Positions 56,401 to 64,000 of a DNA stretch of 64,000 nt are shown here, in pieces. Positions within the stretch are counted from its first letter, which is position 1; each line of letters begins with the position of its first letter. Source of the DNA: Chitinophagaceae bacterium (GTDB taxonomy: Bacteria > Bacteroidota > Bacteroidia > Chitinophagales > Chitinophagaceae). Location: assembly GCA_003168265.1 (NCBI GenBank), contig PMSV01000019.1, positions 1-64,000 on the forward strand, given 5' to 3'. The notes under the pieces are model-generated. The model worked only from the letters and a program-made list of their open reading frames with translations. It was not told the origin of the DNA and did not search any database. A program made the translations under genes and the position numbers.

Positions 56401-59400
56401 GAGTTGTTCATCTGATTCTGTAGCATTTATCTGCCTAAGCACAACCTGACTATGTGTCCATGATAATTCAAACACGCGCTCAGTCAGGGCCCGATCCTGG
56501 AATTTCTCTATCAGTCCAATGCAATTCTCCTTGGTTTCGCTCACACCCATAACCATATCAATGATCGCCGTTTGCTGGGGTTCAATAATCACACTGTACT
56601 TCATTGCAACGATCGGATCAAGCACGGCCCCTTCACTGTCAGACAATGCGGTCTTGTTATTGATAGAGCTTGGATTTGCAATAGTGTTCCCTCTGCCGAT
56701 GAATAGCAAACGGTCAGTCTCATAGGAAATATTTTTTACTTCCACACCCCGAACCTTCATCAAATGGAACATCCAGGGCGGCCGTTCATCATCTGAACGC
56801 TTCCTGCGGGTGCAGATAATGGCATTGCGGGCTTTTATGATTTCTGTTTCTACAAAAAGATCGCTGAAAGCCGGATGAAGACTATCAGAAATCGCCGGAG
56901 CAAGCACCACTTCCGCATAACTTGTGATCGCGATGCGGCGCGACTTTCGCGAATGGTTGGTAAGATGCAACCTTCTTATCTCCACATCATCTTCAGGGGA
57001 AACGACAATCTCCGTGTGAGTCTCCAAATCAAAATCCTTACGCCGGAATTCTGCTCGTCCCTGGGAAAATACCACTTCATAGCTCTTCCCATGTTTCAAA
57101 GTTGGCTGATAAGTGGCCGACCAGGTTTCGTCATAGTCAAGGTCATTAATAAAACAAAAATTCCCCCAATTATCGCAGGTCGTATCCTCCCGCCACCTGG
57201 TAACAGCAATGTTGTTCCATTTGCTATAACCCCCCCCGGCATTGGTTACCATTACATGATACCTTCCGTTCGATAACAACTGAACCTCTGGGACCAGGGT
57301 ATTTGGAGTGTTAATGATGCGCATGGCGGGGCTGGTCGTAACAACCCCGATATCCGCAGCCTGTGAATTCATAGTATAGGATGGAATCGCCAGCGGTATT
57401 CGTTCCTGCAAGAGGAGTATGGTAGCCTGCAACTGGGCTTCCGCCTCAAATCTCTTCTGCATGGGTTGATCAAGCAATAAATAGCTCAATGAAAGAAGGC
57501 TCATTGCCTGATGATGAACCATGAATGAAGCGATCAAAGACTCGGATTGCCCCCTCGGTAATCGAATCGGAGAATAATCAATGGCTTCATAAAATCCAAA
57601 CCTTCCCTCATAGCCTTTGTCAGAGATCTTCTCAAGGTTTCTGCATGCCTCTTCAGGCGCCACCATCAAAGCCATAACAGAAGCATAAGGAGCTATTACC
57701 AGATCATTACCCAACCCGCGTTTCAAGCCAAGTCCGGGAACACCGAATGCGCGGTATTGATAATTCAGGAGGGAATCGAACATATTGTAACCTGATTCTG
57801 AAACTCCCCATGGTACATCCTGCTGCTTTCCATATTCTATCTGCTTTTGAACAGTCGATCTGTATGTCTGATCTAGCAGGGTGTTCCTATAAGTCGGCAT
57901 TACAAGCAAAGGCATCAGGTATTCAAACATGGACCCGCTCCATGAAAGCAGAATTGGTGTACTCGTCGTATTGGTCAGTTGTCGTCCCAAAGCAAACCAG
58001 CTTTCCTGCGGAATCTTACCCTGTGCTATGCAAACAAAAATACCAAGTCTTGCTTCAGTGGCAAGGAGATCATAAAAGCTTGCATCTCTGCGATGTTCTT
58101 CCAAATTATACCCGATAGACAATAAATTCTGAGATTGATCAAACAGAAAATCATAATCCATATCTGATAATTCGGCACATTCCTCAGCAAGAAGCTCTGC
58201 ATTCTCTATGAAATGTTTGGCCGTCCTGGCTGCAATTTCAATCTGTTTAATGAAATTCTCGTACCATCCCTGCTCCCCTTGCTTTTGCCTGTCTGAAAAA
58301 TCCGGGTCCTTACCATTATAAAGGATCGTCGCGATATTTGAAATGGCTCTGATCGTGGGGATTCCGGATAATTCCGGCAATGCTTTGAACTTTGAAACAA
58401 CATCATTTACTGTTAGCCAGGGAGCAAAAGACAACAATTCATCATTTGCACTGCGACACTGGCTTCCAAGTGCCTGCACCCACCAAAATTCTTCTGGTTC
58501 GGATTCCGGCCCGTCTTTCAAGCTTTTCATCAGTTCCGCGGAATTAGAAAGAAGGCGGCTGATATATGAATGATATGCTTCAAGTGTGGGAGTCTCGAGT
58601 TTGGCAGCTTCATCAACATCAATTTCAAGCTGTTTAACTATTTTGTTCCCCTTTAACTTACCGGAAACGATTTTTATGGTGTCCGCCAATGCGAGAAAGA
58701 TTCTTTCACTTATGATTTTTTTCTCAGGCATAGACAGTAAACCCTGTTTCAAAACTAACAGGTGTGCAGCCAGATTGCCACTATCCACCGTTGAGATATA
58801 TCTAGGGATCATTGGCTTTAAAGAAAGCGTATCATACCAATTATAAAAATGACCTTTGAATCTTTCCAGTTCTTTCATTGTGTTGAGGGCATTGGCAGTA
58901 CGCTCAGTTAACTGACTTGCTGTGATATAACCAAAATCAAATGCCGTCAGATTAGCCAATAATGCCATCCCCATATTTGTGGGTGAAGTCCTGTGAGCGA
59001 TTCTGTCAATGGGGCGTTCCTGGTAATTATCGGGAGGCAGCCAGTTTTCTTCAGCATTGACAAATCTCTCAAAATATGCCCAGGTTTTTCTGGCGATCCT
59101 GCGAAGGAAAATATCCTGTTCACGAGACAAATCGGCTTCTGTTTTTTCCAAAGGCAGGCTAATCCGCCACGCTACGGCTGGGGAAAGTATCCACGCAATC
59201 AAAAAAGGAAGTGAAACGAATAAAGTTATAGGGGAATACCTGGTTAGATAAACCAAAACAAGGCTGGATAAGAATGGAGCAAACCACATGGTCAGATAGG
59301 TCCCTGCCATGCCTTTAACAGATGAATTAGCGACTGCCATCGAATGATTCCATTCAAGCAGGTTTCGATGGGAAAACAACATGCGCCAGTTTGTGCGGAC

Positions 59401-62196
59401 AATGGCATCAAGATTGACATAGGCATCATAGGGAAGACAAATCAATATAAAGATATTTTCAAGGAACTGGGCTGCAACTGCACGGATGCTAACATACAAA
59501 TGTTGCCGGAACTGAAATTCTGCCGGCCTCTTACTAATGATTTCCCAGCCGAAATTGATCAAAGAAGGCAACAGGACGATAGCAATTATGATCAGGGACC
59601 ATAGCCACGAAGACTGTAATATTGTCCATCCGAAAATCAATAAAGACACCATCGCAGCAGGCACAAGGCTTCTCCTTATATTATCAAATATTTTCCATTT
59701 GGATAATAAGGATAAGGAATTTCGTTGAAAATTTTTATTGTACTCCGGTACGAATGGCAATATCCAGGTCGCAATCTGCCAATCTCCGCGAATCCAACGG
59801 TGACGCCGTTTCATATCGACAATATACCGAGTCGGGTATTTTTCATATAGTTGAACATCGCTCACCAATCCTGATCGTGCATAACATCCTTCCAATAAAT
59901 CATGGCTCAAAATCCTGTTTTCCGGGAAACGGCCTCCCAGGGCTTTTTCGAACATGTCAATTTCATAAATCCCTTTACCAATAAATGAGCCTTCGTAGAA
60001 AAGATCCTGGTAAATATCTGAAGTAGTTCTTGTATAGGGGTCAATCCCCGGTTCATTGCCATGCATCTGCGCAAACCAGGAACCATCTTCTTCAGGCAGG
60101 CTGACAGCAACCCGGGGCTGGAGAATAGTATAACCCTCTGTGACCCTTTTCTTTTTTTCATCATAAACTGCGTGATTCAGGGGATGAGCAATTGCAGCAA
60201 CGAGTTTCCATGCGGCATCCCTTGGTAATTGAGTGTCTGTGTCCAGAGTTATAATATATTTTACTTTTCCCAATATGCTTCCATTGCCAACTACGACACT
60301 AAAAGAGTCGGATGCACCATTCTTACCTTTTATCAACGCATTCAACGCAGCAAGTTTTCCACGCTTACGCTCATAACCCATCCATACCTTTTCACATTTG
60401 TTCCATTTCCTAGGCCTGTGAAAAAGGAAGAAAATATCATTATCCCCCTTCCCATACTTCCTGTTCAGGCTTTCAATTTTCGTAATTGCCAATTCAACAA
60501 GCTCTTCATCTTCAGGCAATATTTCCTCTTTTGCATCTGCAAAATCAGTCAGCAATCCAAAATGCAATTGATCACTTTTATTTGCCAGATACCGGACCTC
60601 GATCCCTTCGGTCAATTGATCTAATTCTTCCGGGCTTGTAAGTAATGTGGGTATTACGATCAGGGTCTTGTTCTCTTCCGGTATGCCCTTTGAATAATCC
60701 ATCCGGGGAAGGGCTTCAGGCTTTATCAGTAATGTAAAAAGCCAATTTACAATGGTTACAGCAAGTTGACTGGCACAAAGCAAGGAAAGAAATACCAGTA
60801 TGGTCAGAAGCCAATCCCGCAACCCATCAGCATGGGCTTTAACGACGATAAGACCGGCAAAACCAAAACTGATAATTGCTATCGCTATAAAATAATATGC
60901 AAAAGGGAACCGTTTGAAACTTTTGCGAAAAAAATCAACAAGCGATGATTTGCTTTTTACAATTTTTTCCGTTTGGGAAAGACCCTTATCCACTAAATAA
61001 TATCCGACATGCGCTTCGCGAAAATTAACAGTGCCTTCGGATAGAGCGTTTTTTTCTGCCAGCTCAATTGCCGTTTCAGCCACTTCACTTTCTGAAATAG
61101 AAGTTCTCTTCGATATGTTTTCAACAACATGCCTGTAATGATCACGGGTATGGAAATCCATGCCGGCATAAACACCGGCAGGATCATCCCGGAGGGTTTT
61201 CTCAACAACACTAGTTGCTTCCACAAATTCGCGCCAGTCCGTGGTTCCTAAAAAGCGGAGGCTACCGATGCTATTGCTCATTGAGACCTGATCAGCCGCC
61301 TGCTTCTGATTCTCCTGATGCACCAATTCATCCGTCGTCTGGCCATTTTCCGAAAGTCGCTGTTCGATCCAGGTCAGCGCTAGCATAAGTGTTGATCCCT
61401 TGCCCTGCAAACGGCGTGTCAGTTCCGCAACAAATGAACTTTCCAAACTAAGGCCCGAACGCGCCATATCAGCTATGACCAATATCAGGCTTTTGGGGTC
61501 TTTTTCCGCAGTTTGGGTCATTTCATCAGCCCAGTAATCAGCCATATTTTTATATATCCTGCTGATTGCTATCTGAGCCGCTAAACGTCGAAGGTTTTCG
61601 ATCAGTGCAAGCCGAAGCATTATCGGAATTGCCCAGAGCTCTCCCAGATTGAGTTTGTTTACAGTCTGATAAGATGAAATAAAATTACTCAGGCTTCTTA
61701 AATCCACACGTCCGTCACTATGAGAAATGATCTCCAAAGCGATATCATAAACCCGGGGCAGCCCGAAGGAAGGGCCTTCAGAAAGTTGAGGTAAGCCCGA
61801 ACTATAACCTTTTGGCAAATGCCGTTTGCCAGTACGGATCTGTTCTTCGATAAGATAAAAATTATCAAGCAACCATTCCCCGGCAGGTGAAATCCTGCTC
61901 GATTCCTTAACCGAGTCTGTAAGAAGGTTATGAACTTCTATCAGCAATTCCTCATTATCGGCTAGTCTCTTTAAAAGCTGTTCAGATTTATGGCCTGTAA
62001 ATAAAACATGTCGTTTCGCCAGAGTAGGCGCATACTGCTCCATTTGCTCGGCGCTATAGATCTCTGAGCGAATCGGCAGTTTTTCATTAGCATACCTCCT
62101 TATCAGGTTCTGACCAGGGAAGGATTTCCCCAGGTGAGACAAAATTTCCTTAATTGGCTTATTCTTAAAAATTTCCTTTATCGGATTGTTTTTCAA
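53461..62196 (-). CDS. ndvB: Cyclic beta-1,2-glucan synthase (NdvB/Cgs-like)
   Basis: A 2911-residue enzyme, the usual giant size. N-terminal part to about 420, then membrane helices near 435-495. The glycosyltransferase (GT84) region has DTDTQLPRDAAW and the RRHRWIRGDWQIATW stretch; more membrane helices follow (about 860-1010). The C-terminal half holds two GH94-type regions; GSGDWNDGLDRVG carries the catalytic Asp for phosphorolysis that sets ring size. It makes cyclic glucans for the periplasm, which protect against low osmolarity and aid host contact in rhizobia. No separate exporter (NdvA) gene is in the window. Confidence 0.95.
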   Translation of the reverse strand: MKNNPIKEIFKNKPIKEILSHLGKSFPGQNLIRRYANEKLPIRSEIYSAEQMEQYAPTLAKRHVLFTGHKSEQLLKRLADNEELLIEVHNLLTDSVKESSRISPAGEWLLDNFYLIEEQIRTGKRHLPKGYSSGLPQLSEGPSFGLPRVYDIALEIISHSDGRVDLRSLSNFISSYQTVNKLNLGELWAIPIMLRLALIENLRRLAAQIAISRIYKNMADYWADEMTQTAEKDPKSLILVIADMARSGLSLESSFVAELTRRLQGKGSTLMLALTWIEQRLSENGQTTDELVHQENQKQAADQVSMSNSIGSLRFLGTTDWREFVEATSVVEKTLRDDPAGVYAGMDFHTRDHYRHVVENISKRTSISESEVAETAIELAEKNALSEGTVNFREAHVGYYLVDKGLSQTEKIVKSKSSLVDFFRKSFKRFPFAYYFIAIAIISFGFAGLIVVKAHADGLRDWLLTILVFLSLLCASQLAVTIVNWLFTLLIKPEALPRMDYSKGIPEENKTLIVIPTLLTSPEELDQLTEGIEVRYLANKSDQLHFGLLTDFADAKEEILPEDEELVELAITKIESLNRKYGKGDNDIFFLFHRPRKWNKCEKVWMGYERKRGKLAALNALIKGKNGASDSFSVVVGNGSILGKVKYIITLDTDTQLPRDAAWKLVAAIAHPLNHAVYDEKKKRVTEGYTILQPRVAVSLPEEDGSWFAQMHGNEPGIDPYTRTTSDIYQDLFYEGSFIGKGIYEIDMFEKALGGRFPENRILSHDLLEGCYARSGLVSDVQLYEKYPTRYIVDMKRRHRWIRGDWQIATWILPFVPEYNKNFQRNSLSLLSKWKIFDNIRRSLVPAAMVSLLIFGWTILQSSWLWSLIIIAIVLLPSLINFGWEIISKRPAEFQFRQHLYVSIRAVAAQFLENIFILICLPYDAYVNLDAIVRTNWRMLFSHRNLLEWNHSMAVANSSVKGMAGTYLTMWFAPFLSSLVLVYLTRYSPITLFVSLPFLIAWILSPAVAWRISLPLEKTEADLSREQDIFLRRIARKTWAYFERFVNAEENWLPPDNYQERPIDRIAHRTSPTNMGMALLANLTAFDFGYITASQLTERTANALNTMKELERFKGHFYNWYDTLSLKPMIPRYISTVDSGNLAAHLLVLKQGLLSMPEKKIISERIFLALADTIKIVSGKLKGNKIVKQLEIDVDEAAKLETPTLEAYHSYISRLLSNSAELMKSLKDGPESEPEEFWWVQALGSQCRSANDELLSFAPWLTVNDVVSKFKALPELSGIPTIRAISNIATILYNGKDPDFSDRQKQGEQGWYENFIKQIEIAARTAKHFIENAELLAEECAELSDMDYDFLFDQSQNLLSIGYNLEEHRRDASFYDLLATEARLGIFVCIAQGKIPQESWFALGRQLTNTTSTPILLSWSGSMFEYLMPLLVMPTYRNTLLDQTYRSTVQKQIEYGKQQDVPWGVSESGYNMFDSLLNYQYRAFGVPGLGLKRGLGNDLVIAPYASVMALMVAPEEACRNLEKISDKGYEGRFGFYEAIDYSPIRLPRGQSESLIASFMVHHQAMSLLSLSYLLLDQPMQKRFEAEAQLQATILLLQERIPLAIPSYTMNSQAADIGVVTTSPAMRIINTPNTLVPEVQLLSNGRYHVMVTNAGGGYSKWNNIAVTRWREDTTCDNWGNFCFINDLDYDETWSATYQPTLKHGKSYEVVFSQGRAEFRRKDFDLETHTEIVVSPEDDVEIRRLHLTNHSRKSRRIAITSYAEVVLAPAISDSLHPAFSDLFVETEIIKARNAIICTRRKRSDDERPPWMFHLMKVRGVEVKNISYETDRLLFIGRGNTIANPSSINNKTALSDSEGAVLDPIVAMKYSVIIEPQQTAIIDMVMGVSETKENCIGLIEKFQDRALTERVFELSWTHSQVVLRQINATESDEQLYGKLASSVVYANPLMRADPGILIKNHRGQSALWSYSISGDLPIVLLRIENPENIDLVKQLVQAHAYWRLKGLLVDLVIWNEDHGGYRQILQNQILGLISPGVAADMRDRPGGIFIRSSDQISNEDRILFQAVSRIIVVDSLGTLEEQVSKRGKIKISMPPFMPQKGYIPIPTNLPARSGLVFFNGFGGFTMDGKEYIIQTEKKKATPLPWSNIIANPNFGTVISESGQAYTWIVNAHEFRLTPWNNDPVSDTGGEAFYLRDEESGHFWSPMPSPAKGENSYITRHGFGYSVFEYGEDGILSEAKVYVDIEASIKFVVFKIRNISDRIRKLSVTGYVEWVLGDLRPKSMMHLVTNLDEDSGAILATNPYNTEFPNYVAFFDTDDISKTITTDRTDFIGRNGTLANPDAMGRSRLSGKTGPGLDACAAIQVSFNLSGNQEYEIIFRLGAAKDKIEASAILDRFRGSGAANDALRKVYDNWNRILGAVRIDTPDIALNILTNGWLNYQALACRLWARSGFYQSGGAFGFRDQLQDVLSLMHTEPGLVRSQILLHSSKQFREGDVQHWWHPPSGRGVRTRCSDDYLWLPYVTSRYINHTGDDSILHEQVSSLEGRILNDNEESYYDLPIISGSTDTHYNHCVRAIEHCLRFGEHGLPLIGSGDWNDGLDRVGIHGKGESVWLAFFLYDVLVKFSEIALSQNDLKFSDTCKSQTNKLKRNIEENAWDGEWYKRAYFDDGTPLGSHTNEECSIDSIAQSWSVLSGAGDKSRTETAMESAYKHLVRKDLSLIQLLNPPFDKSTLNPGYIKGYVAGVRENGGQYTHSAVWLVMAFAAMRNTSRTWELLSLINPINHSRAPDQTGVYMVEPYVIAADIYAAEKHAGRGGWTWYTGSAGWMYQLILESFLGLKREKNLLRIQPCVPPDWNSFSIHYRYEQTFYHIAVEQSGEKKVPGILVDGIMQNDNAIHLLNDNIEHNVHVSLPLAK

Positions 62197-63077
62197 TATG
62201 ATGTTATTGCTTTAATAAAACTACCTGAGGGTTAAATTCAAATAACAGGGGCGAAAAGCATCCCAGCATAAATCCTGCCAAACAAAAAGGCCAATACATG
62301 ACCGATAAATGAGAGTTGAATCTTGATAAGCAATTAATATTCAAGAAGGTATAATAAAATATATTAGCGAAAGTCTTTATTTTAAATGACCCATTTCTCA
62401 AACTATTGACCTAAATAGTTTTAGAATTTTATGTGTTTTTTTTACAAGTTAAGGTATTTTGGTTTCGCTGGCATCAGCTTACCTGCTTATTTGTTCACTA
62501 AATTGGCTGAAATCTCACCTGTATGTGTGAATAATATAATTAAATTAAATATTTATGTAAGAGTTGGAGACGTAAATTAATTGAACTTTGCTTTGCAGTT
62601 GACTAGTAGGCATCAGTGCAGGTATGACAACAAGCTTAAACAGCCTGCATGTGTGCTTTATGCAAATAAGTTTGATATCGGTCTTACATATGGGCTAGGT
62701 GCGAATATGCACTCAGTCATTTCGGCAACTTCAGCTTGGGTTTCGGGGAATTTATCGACCGACAGTATAAATAATAATCCATGACCCATAACTAAGAAAT
62801 ACTATTTCATTCTCAGAGTAAAGGATAGGTAAAAACATATTCATTAAATATTGAATTTGCTATCTCATAAAATAGTTGGACGGTTTAAAAAGTGTGAATT
62901 ATGCAACTGAAGTCCTAAATCGTGTAAACAATTAGGTAATTCTTTTTCTACCTTCACACCTTATATTTCGAAGGTCAAAGTTGGGGAGTTCAAACTAAAA
63001 GGGTCAGGATTAAATCCTGACTCTTTTCATTTAAAGATGCGTAATTTTGCAGCCAAAAAGGTTTATTATAAAGCAGA
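62197..63077. other. Long intergenic region between glucan synthase and AraC gene
   Basis: About 880 bp without a credible protein gene. It should hold the divergent promoters of the minus-strand operon and of the AraC gene. A stretch at 62884-62925 (AAAAAGTGTGAATTATGCAAC onward) resembles sequence I associate with such AraC genes. A strong hairpin closes the region at 62997-63027. A 67-codon plus frame at 62581 starts with TTG and has no recognised features. Confidence 0.45.
62997..63027 (+). terminator. Strong terminator-like hairpin before the AraC gene
   Basis: AAAAGGGTCAGGATT pairs with ATCCTGACTCTTTT around a two-base loop, then CATTT. It could end a short untranslated RNA from the upstream region or be an attenuator of the AraC gene, 50 bp downstream. 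Confidence 0.55.
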
Positions 63078-63638
63078 ATGAAACTCTTTCTGAAATATAT
63101 GGTCAGCATTCGATGCAAAATGGTAGTTAAATCAGAACTGGAAAAAATGGGTTTGCATTCCAGAACAGTGGAATTAGGTGAAGCCGATATTGAAGAAGAT
63201 ATTTCTGCCGAGCAATGGGATGCGCTGAATAAGGCATTAAAAAGGTCGGGCATTGAATTGATGGACAACAAAAAAAGCATTCTTATTGAAAAAATAAAAA
63301 ATGTTATTGTTGAACAAGTGCATTATTCGGACGAGCCGCTTGAAATAAATTTCTCCGTGTTCTTAGCTGAAAGGCTGAACCACGATTATACCTATCTGGC
63401 AAATCTATTCTCTGAATCGCAAGGTATTACAATCGAGCATTTCCATATCAAGCACAAGATTGAACGCATAAAAGAATTGCTGGTGTACGATGATCTTAAT
63501 ATAACAGAAATAGCCTATAAATTAGGTTATAGCAGTGTTGCGCATTTGTCGAACCAATTCAAAAAAATGACAGGTCTCACCCCCTCCTTCTTCAAAAAAT
63601 TAAAAGACAAAAAAAGAGGCACATTGGAAGACATTTAA
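63078..63638 (+). CDS. AraC-family transcriptional regulator
   Basis: A 186-residue protein. The first 75 residues are a Bacteroidota-specific part (VKSELEKMGLHSRTVELGEADI). The C-terminus has the two-helix-turn-helix AraC domain: YLANLFSESQGITIEHFHIKHKIERIKELL and LNITEIAYKLGYSSVAHLSNQFKKMTGLTPSFFKKL. No sugar-binding cupin is present, so the signal is something else. It likely controls stress genes nearby, such as the small membrane protein that follows. Confidence 0.9.
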   Translation: MKLFLKYMVSIRCKMVVKSELEKMGLHSRTVELGEADIEEDISAEQWDALNKALKRSGIELMDNKKSILIEKIKNVIVEQVHYSDEPLEINFSVFLAERLNHDYTYLANLFSESQGITIEHFHIKHKIERIKELLVYDDLNITEIAYKLGYSSVAHLSNQFKKMTGLTPSFFKKLKDKKRGTLEDI

Positions 63639-63828
63639 GTATTGTGAAGGCCACGCTATCCCCTATTGGCTTTTTAAAGCAAAGCATATGTGTGTATCAT
63701 GTAACTTAATCTACGGATTGTGTAATAATCCAAACCTATCTGCTGCATATCTTCACAGGGCCTAAATCATTGGATATTGAATCAGACCGCAAGGCGAAAC
63801 ACATTAATACATAGCTAAATCATTTATC

Positions 63829-63981
63829 ATGGGAAATATCTTATATTTTATTGCCGGAGTGCTGTTGCTTGTTTGGGCAATCGGCTTTTTTGGTTATGCC
63901 GCCGGGGGTCTAATTCACCTTTTACTTGTTGTTGCCATCGTTTTGTTGGTTCTAAAATTCATCAGAGGGGAAAGAATATAA
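63829..63981 (+). CDS. lmo0937-family small membrane protein
   Basis: Fifty residues: two hydrophobic stretches separated by GYAAGG, ending in a basic tail (KFIRGERI). Typical of the lmo0937/YqaE-neighbour type of small membrane proteins made under stress in Bacteroidota. Its TAA overlaps an ATG of the next frame (TAATG), suggesting coupling. Confidence 0.7.
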   Translation: MGNILYFIAGVLLLVWAIGFFGYAAGGLIHLLLVVAIVLLVLKFIRGERI

Positions 63982-64000
63982 TGAACTTCAAAATCCTTTA
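63981..64000 (+). CDS. Start of a further gene, cut by the window edge
   Basis: ATG overlapping the stop of the small membrane protein; six codons (Met-Asn-Phe-Lys-Ile-Leu) are visible. Nothing else can be said. Confidence 0.3.

Noticed and set aside
62581-62784. 67-codon plus-strand frame starting with TTG
   Set aside because: No recognisable domain, no good start, and it lies in a likely regulatory region.

Overview
The window looks like a Bacteroidota chromosome, most like the Chitinophagaceae/Sphingobacteriales group. It is AT-rich and Shine-Dalgarno-poor. It carries Bacteroides-type mobA-mobB-mobC genes, an RteC homologue, TonB-like and lipobox proteins, and a Bacteroidota-style AraC regulator. 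No integrase, rRNA, tRNA or CRISPR array was seen.

Layout. 0-5 kb is a defence-like cluster: an operon of double zinc-ribbon protein, Swt1-type HEPN protein and intracellular trypsin-like protease, then an AAA15-type ATPase and a small P-loop protein. 5-9.7 kb is a mobilisation module (coupling protein, relaxase, accessory DNA-binding protein) backed by a GC-rich element of nested inverted repeats (9226-9639) that can fold into a multi-branched structure. 9.7-23 kb is accessory DNA. It holds single genes in cassette-like settings (PIN-like nuclease, HEPN-like protein, DUF2441-like protein, class III cyclase-like protein, UvrD helicase), one good integron attC-like site, a diverged 125-bp repeat carrying a promoter-like core, and two copies of a four-gene mobilome module that have lost complementary parts.

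22.7-39 kb mixes cell-envelope genes (lipoproteins, TonB-like protein, glycosyltransferase, a large secreted protein, a CocE-type hydrolase), small HTH genes and RteC typical of mobile elements, homoserine dehydrogenase with a hairpin-rich leader, and a nucleotidyltransferase with a 58-residue partner.

39.7-64 kb is an energy and stress island. On the plus strand, acetate kinase, phosphoketolase and class I aldolase overlap end to start. They convert sugar phosphates to acetyl phosphate and then acetate plus ATP. On the minus strand lie a complete nine-gene N-type F-ATPase (order D-C-Q-R-B-E-F-A-G), a PRC-barrel protein, a slipin and a 2911-residue cyclic beta-1,2-glucan synthase. An AraC regulator and a small lmo0937-type membrane protein close the window. 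The phosphoketolase route and the N-ATPase suggest alternative energy conservation and ion export under stress, and the glucan synthase suggests osmoadaptation.
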